Shown piece after piece: positions 54,162-63,356 of a stretch of DNA of 64,000 nt. The notes below the pieces were generated by a model that saw nothing but the letters and a program-made list of their open reading frames with translations, was not told where the DNA came from and made no database searches. A program made the position numbers and the translations under genes. Source of the DNA: Chryseobacterium tructae (lineage in GTDB: Bacteria; Bacteroidota; Bacteroidia; Flavobacteriales; Weeksellaceae); contig NZ_JAUFQR010000001.1 in assembly GCF_030409875.1 (NCBI RefSeq), positions 4,340,001-4,404,000 on the forward strand, read 5' to 3'. Position 1 is the stretch's first letter; each line of letters begins with the position of its first letter.

Positions 54162-56096
54162 ATGGATAATATTGAAGCAATAAGTCCGAAACCGGATGAA
54201 TTGGTAGAGAATAAGAGCTCCAGACATCCAAAAGGATTATGGGTTCTATTCGGAACGGAAATGTGGGAGCGTTTCAACTTTTACGGAATGAGAGCACTTT
54301 TGACGCTCTTTATGGTAAATTCCTTATTGATAAAAGAAGCTGATGCAGCGATTATCTATGGTGGATTTTTAGCTTTATGTTATTTAACACCGCTTTTAGG
54401 TGGGTTTATTGCTGATAAATATATCGGAAACAGATTTGCTATTATTGTGGGTGGAGCCCTTATGGCAATTGGCCAATTCTTATTGTTCATCAGTGCCTCA
54501 ACTTTCTCTGCGGATATTGGAAGTGCTAAAATGATTATGTGGTTGGCACTATTTGTTATCATTTTTGGTAATGGATTCTTCAAGCCTAACATTTCCTCAA
54601 TGGTAGGGAGCCTTTATCCAAAACAAGAAAAATCTAAATTAGACTCTGCATTCACCATTTTCTATATGGGGATCAACATCGGAGCATTCTTAGGTCAGTT
54701 TATTTGCCCTTACGTAGGAGACGTAAAAGATGCTACAACAGGAGTAAGAGATATTTTTGCTTTCAAATGGGGATTCTTAGCAGCTTCCATTGCCATGTTA
54801 ATTGGAACTATAACATTCTTTATCCTTAAAAATAAATACGTAGTAACTCCTGAAGGTCGCCCTATTGGAGGATTACCTAAAAACAGTACAACAGCTGATT
54901 TTGAAGAAGGAGAATCTCAAACTGCAAAATTCTCAGGTCAATCTTTAGGAATTACCGGAGTTTTATTTGTCGCTTTATTCTTCGTATTTAGATATTTATT
55001 GGTAGGTGAATTTGGATTTAACTCAGTAGAAATGGGACAAATGATTAAAGGAATTATTTATCCATTCATCTATGCAGCGGGTATTTCCTTAGCATTCCTG
55101 ATTATGTCTTCTGCTGAAAACAAGATTGAGAAACAAAGAATCTGGGTAATCTACATCGTTTCTTTTTTCATTATCTTTTTCTGGGCAGCTTTTGAACAGG
55201 CAGGATCTTCATTAACATTCATTGCAGATAACCAGACTGACAGAAATATTTTCGGATGGAATATGCCTCCTTCAATGGTTCAGATTTTCAACGGAATCTT
55301 CGTTGTTATATTAGCCGTTCCTTTCAGTTTGTGCTGGGATAAGCTAAGAGCCAACGGAAAAGAGCCTGTTTCTCCCTTAAAACAAGCTATAGGTCTTGCT
55401 TTAATTGCTTTAAGTTATTTCATCATCGCCCACAACGTAAAAGATTTGGGAAGTTCAGGTCTATTGGCCATCAAATGGTTAATGCTTTTATACTTCATCC
55501 AAACTTGTGGAGAGCTTTGTTTATCTCCAATCGGATTATCATTGGTTGGTAAGCTGGCTCCAAAGAGATTTGCCTCTTTACTATATGGTGTTTTCTTTAT
55601 TTCTAATGCTGCGGGATATGCATTAGCAGGGACATTAGGTTCTATTCTACCTGCAACTGGTGATAAATTTATGACTGCTAAAAAGCAAGGTATTGATTTA
55701 CAAGCTGTGTTAGATAAAAAACATGATGCTTCTCCTAAGGAATTATTTGTTTTGGCACAATATAACCTTGCTAAAGTAGATAAAGAAGCTCTAGATAATG
55801 CGGGAATCAAACTTGATAAAGTTATTGAAGCCAATAACAAAACAATCAATGATATCAAGAAAGCAGATAAAAATGCAGAAATAAAACCTGAACAGCTTTC
55901 TTATCCATCAGATACGGAATTGGCAAAGTTAAAATCAGACAATATAATCAAAGTAGAATACAACAAATTTGCAGGATTTCAAATCCATAATTTATTTGAA
56001 TTCTTCATGGTATTTGTGATACTTTGTGGTATTGCTTCTGTAATCTTAGGTTTACTTTCACCTATCTTAAAGAAAATGATGCATGGTGTAAACTAA
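54162..56096 (+). CDS. Proton-coupled peptide transporter (POT/PTR2 family), second copy
   Basis: This 644-residue paralogue has the same motifs: GTEMWERFNFYGMRALL, FGNGFFKPNISSMVGSLY and FYMGINIGAFLGQF. It is longer than usual because of a ~100-residue soluble insertion before the last helix (KQGIDLQAVLDKKHDASPKE, then LAKVDKEALDNAGIKLDKVI and NAEIKPEQLSYPSDTELA). The insertion is lysine-rich and helical and of unknown role. Its own promoter and terminator make it an independent unit, so its regulation may differ from the first copy. Confidence 0.93.
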   Translation: MDNIEAISPKPDELVENKSSRHPKGLWVLFGTEMWERFNFYGMRALLTLFMVNSLLIKEADAAIIYGGFLALCYLTPLLGGFIADKYIGNRFAIIVGGALMAIGQFLLFISASTFSADIGSAKMIMWLALFVIIFGNGFFKPNISSMVGSLYPKQEKSKLDSAFTIFYMGINIGAFLGQFICPYVGDVKDATTGVRDIFAFKWGFLAASIAMLIGTITFFILKNKYVVTPEGRPIGGLPKNSTTADFEEGESQTAKFSGQSLGITGVLFVALFFVFRYLLVGEFGFNSVEMGQMIKGIIYPFIYAAGISLAFLIMSSAENKIEKQRIWVIYIVSFFIIFFWAAFEQAGSSLTFIADNQTDRNIFGWNMPPSMVQIFNGIFVVILAVPFSLCWDKLRANGKEPVSPLKQAIGLALIALSYFIIAHNVKDLGSSGLLAIKWLMLLYFIQTCGELCLSPIGLSLVGKLAPKRFASLLYGVFFISNAAGYALAGTLGSILPATGDKFMTAKKQGIDLQAVLDKKHDASPKELFVLAQYNLAKVDKEALDNAGIKLDKVIEANNKTINDIKKADKNAEIKPEQLSYPSDTELAKLKSDNIIKVEYNKFAGFQIHNLFEFFMVFVILCGIASVILGLLSPILKKMMHGVN

Positions 56097-56117
56097 TTGC
56101 GTTAACAAAATATGAAT

Positions 56118-56147
56118 AAAACCTCTGCTAAGTCAGAGGTTTTTTTT
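56118..56147 (+). terminator. Terminator of the second POT gene
   Basis: AAAACCTCTG-CTAAGT-CAGAGGTTTT followed by TTTTTATTTT, 21 nt after the stop. Confidence 0.9.
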
Positions 56148-56155
56148 ATTTTCGT

Positions 56156-57148
56156 ATGATGGAAATTTCCGAAGATTCTTTATTCCAATCCGTAAAGGAA
56201 ATCATTAGACAATCGCGCGAAAAGATTTTTCGAATAGCGAATTCTACGTTACTGCTTACCTATTGGCAGATTGGAAAACTAATTGTTGAAAATGAACAAC
56301 AGGGAAAAGAACGCGCTGAATACGGAAAATATACTTTAAAGAATCTCTCTCAGAAGCTTACTTTAGAATTTGGAAAAGGGTTTGATGAAAGTAATTTGAG
56401 AAATATGCGTTCTTTTTATCAAACTTTTCCAATATATGACGCACTGCGTCACGAATTGAGCTGGACGCACTACAGATTATTATTTAAGATAGATAATACT
56501 CAGAAAATCAATTACTATATAGAGGAAATTATTCAAAATAATTGGAGCTCAAGAGACTTAAAAAGACAAATCAATTCCCTGGCTTACGAAAGAGTTTTAG
56601 AACATAAAAAATCTTCCACTGAAAGCATTCACAGTGTTTTAAAAGATCCTTACATTTTTGAATTTCTTGGTTTAAAAGCGGATGAACAATTTTCTGAAAA
56701 AGAAATTGAAACCGCAATCATTGACCATATTCAAAAATTTTTGCTGGAATTCGGAAAAGGATTCGCTTTTGTAGCAAGACAGCAACATATCTCTACAGAC
56801 ACCTCTGATTTCTATATTGATTTGGTTTTTTACAATTATATATTAAAATGTTTCGTCATTATTGATCTGAAAACCGGAGAACTTTCTCATCAGGATATCG
56901 GGCAGATCGATATGTATGTAAGAATGTATGATGATATGAAACGAGGTGAAGGAGACAATCCCACCATTGGTATTTTACTGTGTTCCGAAAAGGATGAAAC
57001 CATTGTAAAATATTCCGTACTCAATGATAAAAATAATTTATTTGCCAGCAAATACCTGCTGTATCTCCCAAAAGAAGAAGAATTAAAACAAATCATCGAT
57101 CAGGACAGAATCCGTTTTGAACTGGATCAGGATAATAAAAACCCTTAA
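56156..57148 (+). CDS. YhcG-type PDDEXK nuclease-domain protein (DUF1016)
   Basis: This 330-residue protein has the DUF1016 N-terminal domain (LLTYWQIGKLIVENEQQGKE, LTLEFGKGFDESNLRNMRSF, LRHELSWTHYRLLFKI) and the C-terminal PDDEXK nuclease domain. Its catalytic pattern is DFYIDLVFYNYILKCFVIID followed by LKTGELSHQDIGQIDMYV: Asp, then Asp-x-Lys. YhcG-like proteins have been linked to DNA repair and to defence islands, but no partner defence gene is adjacent here. The gene lies between two POT genes, 22 nt before the third, with which it may be co-transcribed. This is probably a mobile nuclease gene inserted in a transporter array. Confidence 0.9.
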   Translation: MMEISEDSLFQSVKEIIRQSREKIFRIANSTLLLTYWQIGKLIVENEQQGKERAEYGKYTLKNLSQKLTLEFGKGFDESNLRNMRSFYQTFPIYDALRHELSWTHYRLLFKIDNTQKINYYIEEIIQNNWSSRDLKRQINSLAYERVLEHKKSSTESIHSVLKDPYIFEFLGLKADEQFSEKEIETAIIDHIQKFLLEFGKGFAFVARQQHISTDTSDFYIDLVFYNYILKCFVIIDLKTGELSHQDIGQIDMYVRMYDDMKRGEGDNPTIGILLCSEKDETIVKYSVLNDKNNLFASKYLLYLPKEEELKQIIDQDRIRFELDQDNKNP

Positions 57149-57169
57149 TTAAAACAATCATATATCATT

Positions 57170-58645
57170 ATGAGCTTAACTCTAGAAGAAATACAAGATT
57201 TCAAAGGAAAATATCCAAAACAGCTTTGGACCTTATTCACAGTAGAAATGTGGGAACGTTTCTGTTTTTATGGTATGCGCGGAGTTCTTACCATTTTCAT
57301 GGTAGATCAATTAGGACTACTGGAAGACAAAGCTAATTTACAGTATGGAGCCATACAGGCTTTTATTTATGCATTTACTTTTATTGGAGGTATTTTTGCT
57401 GATAAAATTTTAGGCTTCAAAAAGTCTCTTGTTTTCGGAGGTATCATCATGTCAGTTGGAAATCTTATTATTGCTCTTTCTCCACACGACTTCTTTTATT
57501 TTGGGATCACCTGTTCTATTATAGGTACCGGATTTTTCAAACCTAATATATCATCTATGGTTGGTGAGCTTTATAAAGAAGATGATCCAAGAAGAGATGC
57601 CGGATATGGACTTTTCTATGCCGGAATCAACATTGGAGGACTTCTAGGTGGAGCGCTGTGTGTTTATCTTGGAAAATATCATTCTTGGTCATGGTGCTTC
57701 CTGGCTGCTGCTATTGTCATGGTTTTAGGTCTGATCACTTTTTTTGCTACCAGAAAAACATTAGGCCCTATTGGTGATTCTCCATTACAATTTATTCCAA
57801 AATCGAAGAGAACATTACGTGAAGTATTGGTATATATTGGTGCGCTATTAAGCATGCCTCTTATCTTTATCATGGTTAAAAATACAAGTTTTACAGACTA
57901 TTTCATGTACTTAATTGGTATTGCAGCGGTAGGTTATTTTATCATGGAAACTTTAAAACAAACCTCTTCTTATCAAAAGAAACTGATTGCAGCATTTGTA
58001 TTTATATTCATGTATTTTGTTTTTAATTCAATTTATGAACAAAGTGGCGGATCTCTCTCTTTATTTGCAAAAGATAATCTAGTACATAGCTTACTGGGGT
58101 TTGGGATGGATCCGAATGTTATTAACAACAGTGCCAATTCTTTCTTTATCATTATTTTTAGCCCCCTTATCGGCCTGGCTTGGGTTGGCCTAAACAAAAA
58201 GAAACTTGAACCAAACACCATTAATAAGTTTGGAATTGGATTCTTATTTCTGGCTGCAGGGTTCTTCTTATTCTATAGTCTAAGATATTTTGCAGGCGCT
58301 GATGGAAAATCTTCACTTAACTTATTTACATTTACATGGCTTGTAATTACTTTCGGAGAATTATGTTTAGGGCCAATTGGTATGTCTATCATTACCAAAT
58401 TATCTCCTAAAAAAATGTTTGGAATGATGATGGGGTTATGGTTCTTAGCAAGCGCATTCGGACAGTTTGCTGCTGGAAAAATTGGAGCCAGCTTATCTGA
58501 ATCCAATACAGGAAATACTAATATGAGTAAGCTATTAGCATACACAGATGGATACAAAACACTGGGTATTTATGCATTAATTGCAGGAGTGGTATTAATA
58601 TTGCTTTCTTCACTCGTGAAAAAATTAATGCAGGATGTAAAATAA
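57170..58645 (+). CDS. Proton-coupled peptide transporter (POT/PTR2 family), third copy
   Basis: This 491-residue protein has 12-14 helices and the motifs TVEMWERFCFYGMRGVLTIF, GTGFFKPNISSMVGELYKED and LFYAGINIGGLLGGALCVY. FNSIYEQSGGSLSLFAKDN and LVITFGELCLGPIGMSIITK are also typical of the family. It lacks the large loops of the other two copies. It lies 22 nt behind the YhcG nuclease gene and 42 nt before the thioredoxin gene. Substrate preference among the three copies cannot be told from sequence. Confidence 0.93.
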   Translation: MSLTLEEIQDFKGKYPKQLWTLFTVEMWERFCFYGMRGVLTIFMVDQLGLLEDKANLQYGAIQAFIYAFTFIGGIFADKILGFKKSLVFGGIIMSVGNLIIALSPHDFFYFGITCSIIGTGFFKPNISSMVGELYKEDDPRRDAGYGLFYAGINIGGLLGGALCVYLGKYHSWSWCFLAAAIVMVLGLITFFATRKTLGPIGDSPLQFIPKSKRTLREVLVYIGALLSMPLIFIMVKNTSFTDYFMYLIGIAAVGYFIMETLKQTSSYQKKLIAAFVFIFMYFVFNSIYEQSGGSLSLFAKDNLVHSLLGFGMDPNVINNSANSFFIIIFSPLIGLAWVGLNKKKLEPNTINKFGIGFLFLAAGFFLFYSLRYFAGADGKSSLNLFTFTWLVITFGELCLGPIGMSIITKLSPKKMFGMMMGLWFLASAFGQFAAGKIGASLSESNTGNTNMSKLLAYTDGYKTLGIYALIAGVVLILLSSLVKKLMQDVK

Positions 58646-58687
58646 AAAAATAAGTAATTATGCTTATTTTTATGTAAATATCAAATT

Positions 58688-59221
58688 ATGAAGAAAATTT
58701 TAAGCATAGTTCTCTTATTATTATTAAATTTTAGTTTTGCACAAACTAAATGGATGACTATTGAAGAGGCTCTAAAAGCTCAGAAAGAAAATCCAAAAAA
58801 AATTCTTATTGATTTTTATGCAGACTGGTGTGGCCCGTGTAAGATAATGGACAAAAAAACATACGGACATGCTGTTCTAGCACAAATCCTCAATGAAAAT
58901 TTTTATCCTGTAAAGTTTAATGCAGAAGAAAAAAAGAGTATTGAAATTTTTGGAAGAACATTTTCCAATCCTAATACAGAACAAAAAAAAGGAAGAAATT
59001 CCCTTCATGAATTTACTCAATATATGAATGTAAGTGCTGTTCCAAGTACTGTATTTTTGGATGAACACGGTGATCCGATCACTATTCTTCAAGGAGAGCT
59101 ATCTGCTAAGGAATTGGAACCTTATCTGGAACTTATCTCAAAGGATCTCTTTAAAAAGATCCGTACCAGAGAGCAATGGGAAGATTACCAGAAAAAGTTC
59201 AAATCTAAAATCAAAGACTAA
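58688..59221 (+). CDS. Periplasmic thioredoxin-family protein
   Basis: This 177-residue protein has a signal peptide (MKKILSIVLLLLLNFSFAQ) and a thioredoxin fold with the redox motif DFYADWCGPCKIMDKKTYG. The cis-Pro loop is NVSAVPSTVFLDEHGDP. A C-terminal helical extension ends RTREQWEDYQKKFKSKIKD. It should act in the periplasm as a thiol-disulfide reductant or isomerase. It is the last gene before a terminator and may be co-transcribed with the third POT gene. Confidence 0.9.
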   Translation: MKKILSIVLLLLLNFSFAQTKWMTIEEALKAQKENPKKILIDFYADWCGPCKIMDKKTYGHAVLAQILNENFYPVKFNAEEKKSIEIFGRTFSNPNTEQKKGRNSLHEFTQYMNVSAVPSTVFLDEHGDPITILQGELSAKELEPYLELISKDLFKKIRTREQWEDYQKKFKSKIKD

Positions 59222-59261
59222 ATAATTAACGTTTTTAAACTTTAATTACCTTATATAAACT

Positions 59262-59293
59262 AAGACTTTCAATTTTTTTTGGAAGTCTTTTTT
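59262..59293 (+). terminator. Terminator after the thioredoxin gene
   Basis: AAGACTTTC-AATTTTTTTT-GGAAGTCTT followed by TTTTATTTTA, 41 nt past the stop. Confidence 0.75.
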
Positions 59294-59358
59294 ATTTTAC
59301 CGAAATTCGAACCTTTGTTTTTCATACAATATTCGATTCTCGAATCTCAGATAAGAAA

Positions 59359-61446
59359 ATGACTTTAGAAACTTCCATAGAATATGTAAAAGGAATAGGT
59401 CCGGAAAGAGCCAAACTCATCAAAAGTGTGTTAGGGCTAACCACTGTAGAAGATATGCTCAACTTCTACCCTCTTCGTTATCTGGATAAAAGTAAAATCT
59501 ATAAGATTTCTCAGCTTCATGAAGAAACCAGTCAGGAAATTCAATTTAAAGGAAGAATTACACAGGTTCAGGAAATTCAAACTGGAAAAATTAAAAGGCT
59601 GACTGCCAAATTCAATGATGATACAGGGAGTATGGATCTTGTATGGTTTCAGTATTCAAAATGGTTAAAAGAGCAACTTCCTATTAATCGTGAGGTCTAT
59701 ATTTTCGGAAAAATCAATGTTTTCAACCGTCAGTTTTCCATGCCCCATCCTGAGATTGAGGTCGAGGAAAAGAAAGAAGGTGAAACCCGACTCAAGCCGA
59801 TTTATCCAAGTTCTGAGAAACTGACTAAAAGAGGGCTTAACCAAAGGTTTTTTCAAAATGCTTTAAGAAATATCTGCAAAGAGATTCCTAATCTTATTGA
59901 AGAGAATTTTCCGGAATATCTGATGAAAACTTTCAAATTTATGTCCAGACAGCATGCTTTCCTTAATGTTCACTTTCCTAAGGATCAGGAACATTTTGAT
60001 AAGGCAGATTTTAGGCTAAAATTTGAAGAATCTTTCTTTTTTCAATTGGGATATGCCTTAAAAAAGCTTCACCATAAAACACAATCTTACGGCAATCCTT
60101 TCCCTATTATAGGTGATCATTTTAATGATTTCTATGAAAATCATCTTCCATTTGAACTTACCGGTGCTCAGAAGAGGGTTTTAAAGGAGATCCGAATGGA
60201 TATGAAAAGACCTATTCAGATGAACAGGCTTTTACAGGGTGATGTAGGTTCCGGAAAAACTATGGTTGCCTTATTGACCATGCTTATTGCTATGGATAAT
60301 GGATTCCAAAGCTGTATGATGGCTCCTACTGAAATTTTGGCCCAGCAACATTATAATGGAATAAAAGACTTGCTTGAAAAAACAGGAATCAATGTTCGCT
60401 TGTTGACGGGATCCACCAAAGTAAAGGAAAGAAGAATTATTCATGAAGAACTGGAAAATGGTACACTTTCTATTCTTGTAGGAACCCATGCCATTCTGGA
60501 GGATAAGGTTAAATTCAAAAATCTTGGCCTCGCTATCATTGATGAGCAACATCGATTCGGAGTAGCACAAAGGGCTAAACTTTGGGCAAAAAATAAGATC
60601 CCACCCCATATTCTTGTGATGACAGCAACACCTATTCCAAGGACATTGGCGATGAGCTTTTATTCTGATCTTGATGTTTCTGTGATTGACGAAATGCCTG
60701 TTGGAAGAAAACCGATTATTACCGCTCATAGACGAGAGAAAGACAGGTTGTATGTTTATAATTTCTGTAAAGATGAAATTAAAAAAGGAAGACAAGTCTA
60801 TTTTGTATATCCATTGATTGAAGAATCTGAAACTTTGGATTATAAAAACCTAATGGAAGGGCTGGAACACGTCATGGACTTCTTCTCTGATTACAATGTC
60901 ACCATGCTGCATGGGAAAATGAAACCGGATGAAAAAGATGCGGCTATGGCTTATTTTGCATCGGGAAAAGCTGAAATTATGGTAGCAACAACTGTGATAG
61001 AAGTAGGGGTAAATGTTCCTAATGCTTCCGTAATGGTTATTGAAAGTTCTGAAAGGTTTGGCCTTTCGCAGCTTCATCAGCTTAGAGGACGTGTAGGAAG
61101 AGGTGCTGAACAGAGTTATTGCATCCTTATGACTTCTGATAAGCTATCTAAAGAAAGCAGAACTCGTATTAAAACGATGACTGAAACAAATGATGGCTTT
61201 AAAATTTCTGAAGTAGATATGCAACTTCGTGGCCCCGGTGATATTTTGGGAACTCAGCAAAGTGGTGTTGTAGATTTTAAAAGGCTGGATCTGGTGAATG
61301 ATTCTGCGATTATTAAAACAACCAAAAATACGGTTGACAAAATATTGGAAGCAGACCCGATGTTGACAAGACAAGACAATCTGATGATAAAAAATTACTA
61401 TATAAAGTATTACAAAGGGAAAAACAAATGGAGTAAGATTTCATAA
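59359..61446 (+). CDS. recG: ATP-dependent DNA helicase RecG
   Basis: RecG remodels stalled replication forks and Holliday junctions. The 695-residue protein has the N-terminal wedge with OB fold (VKGIGPERAKLIKSVLGLTT, QFKGRITQVQEIQTGKIKRL, GSMDLVWFQYSKWL). The helicase motifs follow: GAQKRVLKEI, Walker A GDVGSGKTMVALL, motif II LAIIDEQHRFGVAQR, motif III MTATPIPRTLAMSFYSDLD, and motifs V/VI TTVIEVGVNVPNASVMVIE with HQLRGRVGRGAEQSYCIL. Length is normal. It begins 137 nt after the thioredoxin gene behind a separate terminator. Confidence 0.96.
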   Translation: MTLETSIEYVKGIGPERAKLIKSVLGLTTVEDMLNFYPLRYLDKSKIYKISQLHEETSQEIQFKGRITQVQEIQTGKIKRLTAKFNDDTGSMDLVWFQYSKWLKEQLPINREVYIFGKINVFNRQFSMPHPEIEVEEKKEGETRLKPIYPSSEKLTKRGLNQRFFQNALRNICKEIPNLIEENFPEYLMKTFKFMSRQHAFLNVHFPKDQEHFDKADFRLKFEESFFFQLGYALKKLHHKTQSYGNPFPIIGDHFNDFYENHLPFELTGAQKRVLKEIRMDMKRPIQMNRLLQGDVGSGKTMVALLTMLIAMDNGFQSCMMAPTEILAQQHYNGIKDLLEKTGINVRLLTGSTKVKERRIIHEELENGTLSILVGTHAILEDKVKFKNLGLAIIDEQHRFGVAQRAKLWAKNKIPPHILVMTATPIPRTLAMSFYSDLDVSVIDEMPVGRKPIITAHRREKDRLYVYNFCKDEIKKGRQVYFVYPLIEESETLDYKNLMEGLEHVMDFFSDYNVTMLHGKMKPDEKDAAMAYFASGKAEIMVATTVIEVGVNVPNASVMVIESSERFGLSQLHQLRGRVGRGAEQSYCILMTSDKLSKESRTRIKTMTETNDGFKISEVDMQLRGPGDILGTQQSGVVDFKRLDLVNDSAIIKTTKNTVDKILEADPMLTRQDNLMIKNYYIKYYKGKNKWSKIS

Positions 61447-61451
61447 AAAAA

Positions 61452-61478
61452 AACCACAGAAAAAATATTCCTGTGGTT
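61452..61478 (+). terminator. Probable terminator of recG
   Basis: AACCACAG and CTGTGGTT form an 8-bp stem with an 11-nt loop, 6 nt past the stop. The following U-run is poor. Confidence 0.55.
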
Positions 61479-62041
61479 CCCTTATAAAACTGTTATTTAG
61501 AAGAAATTACTTTTGGTCTGCTTAAAAAATTTATTTTAATAGCTCATGCTTAATATTTTGTGATGTGGTGTGAAAATATCTATATATTATTTGAAGATAG
61601 CCTTCACTATTAAAATAAATTATAAAAAAACAAAATGAATTATTTTTCCAACTTGCTTATTATAAAAACTAACTGTGTCTAGCTGGAGATGAGGGAATGA
61701 AACGAATAAAAATATCTCCAACTATTTCAAGTTTTCATGATTGTACCGTTTTGTTTAAAGATCTTCTATGCTTTAAAATTGGAAATGAATATAACTCATT
61801 TTGTTTACATCGTGATTTTATATATTTTCTGTAGAAACAATTACTTTTCATTCATCTGTATCTTCATCTATATATTTAAATTTGTGTCACTGAGTTTACA
61901 TTTACAAATGTCCGAATATTAACGCTCTTCTTTTTTATATTATTTCAATTATTAGTTATAAAATTTTCACCTTAAAGTGAATATTATACATTAAATAGCT
62001 TTTACTTTTCTGAAATAGAAAAGCAAAAAACCATCTATTCA
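61479..62041. other. Intergenic, no gene seen
   Basis: About 560 bp of AT-rich sequence between recG and the receiver gene. A 61-codon open frame at 61737-61922 is hydrophobic and phenylalanine-rich with poor coding character, so I do not call it. No repeat, tRNA or clear promoter is visible. Confidence 0.5.
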
Positions 62042-62487
62042 TCATACTTTTAGAATAAAGTTATCTTTATTCAATCCTGAAGTATGATACTGCCAGTTTA
62101 TTGTAATAACATCTGTAAGTACCTTCTTTAAAGTTTCAAATCAGAAGGTTTTCTTATACAGATATTGTTTCCTTTTACGAAGGCTTCCTCAATTTCATTT
62201 TCAGAAATATCATCATCATAAATAGCGGTCACCATGTTACTGAACTTTGGGTTGGCTTTTACCTCATCAATACATTCCATGCTGTTTTTTCCGGGAATAG
62301 TATATTTAATAAAAACGATCTCGGGAACTACAGCATCTTTATTATTCAGATATTCCATGAGACTTATACCGTTATGGAAACATTGAATTTTTATAGAAAT
62401 TTTCAGCTCTTTAAATATATTTTTAAAAAAAATTAAAGTATTTTCATCGTTATCTGCTACAATTACGTTCAGAAATTCTTTATTCAT
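62042..62487 (-). CDS. Degenerate response-regulator receiver protein (one frameshift)
   Basis: This single-domain CheY-like protein is about 148 residues after correction. It has the acidic start NVIVADNDENTLIFFKNIF and the family's later Lys (NNICIRKPSD). The phospho-acceptor Asp is missing: where receivers read LDxxMPGxxG, this one reads IKYTIPGKNSM, with Lys in the Asp position. It may therefore work as a non-phosphorylated binding module. An A is missing in the run at 62138-62140 (minus-strand T-run in GATTTTGAAAC). Restoring it gives the ending FETLKKVLTDVITINWQYHT and a TGA at 62042-62044. It overlaps the AraC gene by 8 nt and is probably translated with it. Confidence 0.75.
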
Positions 62488-63061
62488 ACTGCATTTTAGG
62501 GTTTATTGCCGTGCTTTGGGCTCTTCTTCTTCTTCCTATGATCTTTTGAAACTGTGAGGGGGTAATTCCTGTCGTATTTTTAAACTGAGTACTTAAATGA
62601 GCCACACTCGAATAATTCAGCTTATGAGCAATCTCAGTCAGGCTTTGCTTATTTCTTATAATCAGTGCTTTTGCATGTTCTATTTTCTGGAGAATAATAA
62701 AATTCTCTATGGAAGTGTAAGCAACTTCTGAAAACAGATTGGAAAGGTACCCATAACTGTGATTCAGTTTTTCAGAAATATAAATGGATGCTTTTACCGG
62801 AATAATTTCTTCGGAAAAGACTAGTTCTACAATGGCATCTTTTATTTTCTGTACCAAAGCTGTTTTCTGGCTTTCTATGATCTCAATACCATAATCTCCA
62901 AGATTTTTCTTGAAAAGATTATGTTGTTCTTGCGTAAAGGGTTCATAGAACTCCACCTCACCGAAGTTCAGCAACCGGTATTTCAACCCGTGCTCCTTCA
63001 GCTTTTCGTCCAATACCTTTTTACAAAGGGCATTGAAATCAAATTTAACGTACATTTTCAT
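62480..63061 (-). CDS. AraC-family transcriptional regulator
   Basis: This 193-residue protein has a C-terminal AraC HTH pair at about residues 70-175. First helix-turn-helix: PVKASIYISEKLNHSYGYLS, NLFSEVAYTSIENFIILQKI. Second: SLTEIAHKLNYSSVAHLSTQ, FKNTTGITPSQFQK. The N-terminal ~65 residues (MKMYVKFDFNALCKKVLDEK, NFGEVEFYEP) form a small alpha/beta domain I recall from other Bacteroidota AraC proteins, with unknown ligand. A basic tail follows (IGRRRRAQS). It is the first gene of a pair with the degenerate receiver. The target genes are unknown. Confidence 0.85.
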   Translation of the reverse strand: MKMYVKFDFNALCKKVLDEKLKEHGLKYRLLNFGEVEFYEPFTQEQHNLFKKNLGDYGIEIIESQKTALVQKIKDAIVELVFSEEIIPVKASIYISEKLNHSYGYLSNLFSEVAYTSIENFIILQKIEHAKALIIRNKQSLTEIAHKLNYSSVAHLSTQFKNTTGITPSQFQKIIGRRRRAQSTAINPKMQYE

Positions 63062-63163
63062 CCTGGTATAAGTAAGCCTATTTTTTTAGTAAATATAACA
63101 ATTTATTTCAATTAAATGTGAAATAGAAAATATTTTTTTAACATAATATAAATACGCAAAAAC

Positions 63164-63185
63164 TCCTGTATTCGAAAATACAGGA
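63164..63185 (-). terminator. Terminator downstream of the GNAT gene
   Basis: TCCTGTATT-CGAA-AATACAGGA is a perfect 9-bp stem. On the minus strand it is followed by a short T-run (GTTTTTG). Confidence 0.7.
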
Positions 63186-63356
63186 ATTTAAACACTAAGG
63201 ATGAAAAAAATATACTGATAAAAAGCTATGTTAGCTCAAAACCAAGCATATGAATGTATTATTAAATAAGTGATTTGGTTCTGAAACAAAGATGATTCAA
63301 AAATAGAAATCACCTGTTATAGAATTACGGGATAAAGTTACAAAATTTTAAGTCAA

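Noticed and set aside
61737..61922. 61-codon plus-strand open frame
   Set aside because: It is Phe/Ile-rich with no recognisable start context or conservation signal, and is typical of AT-rich intergenic DNA.
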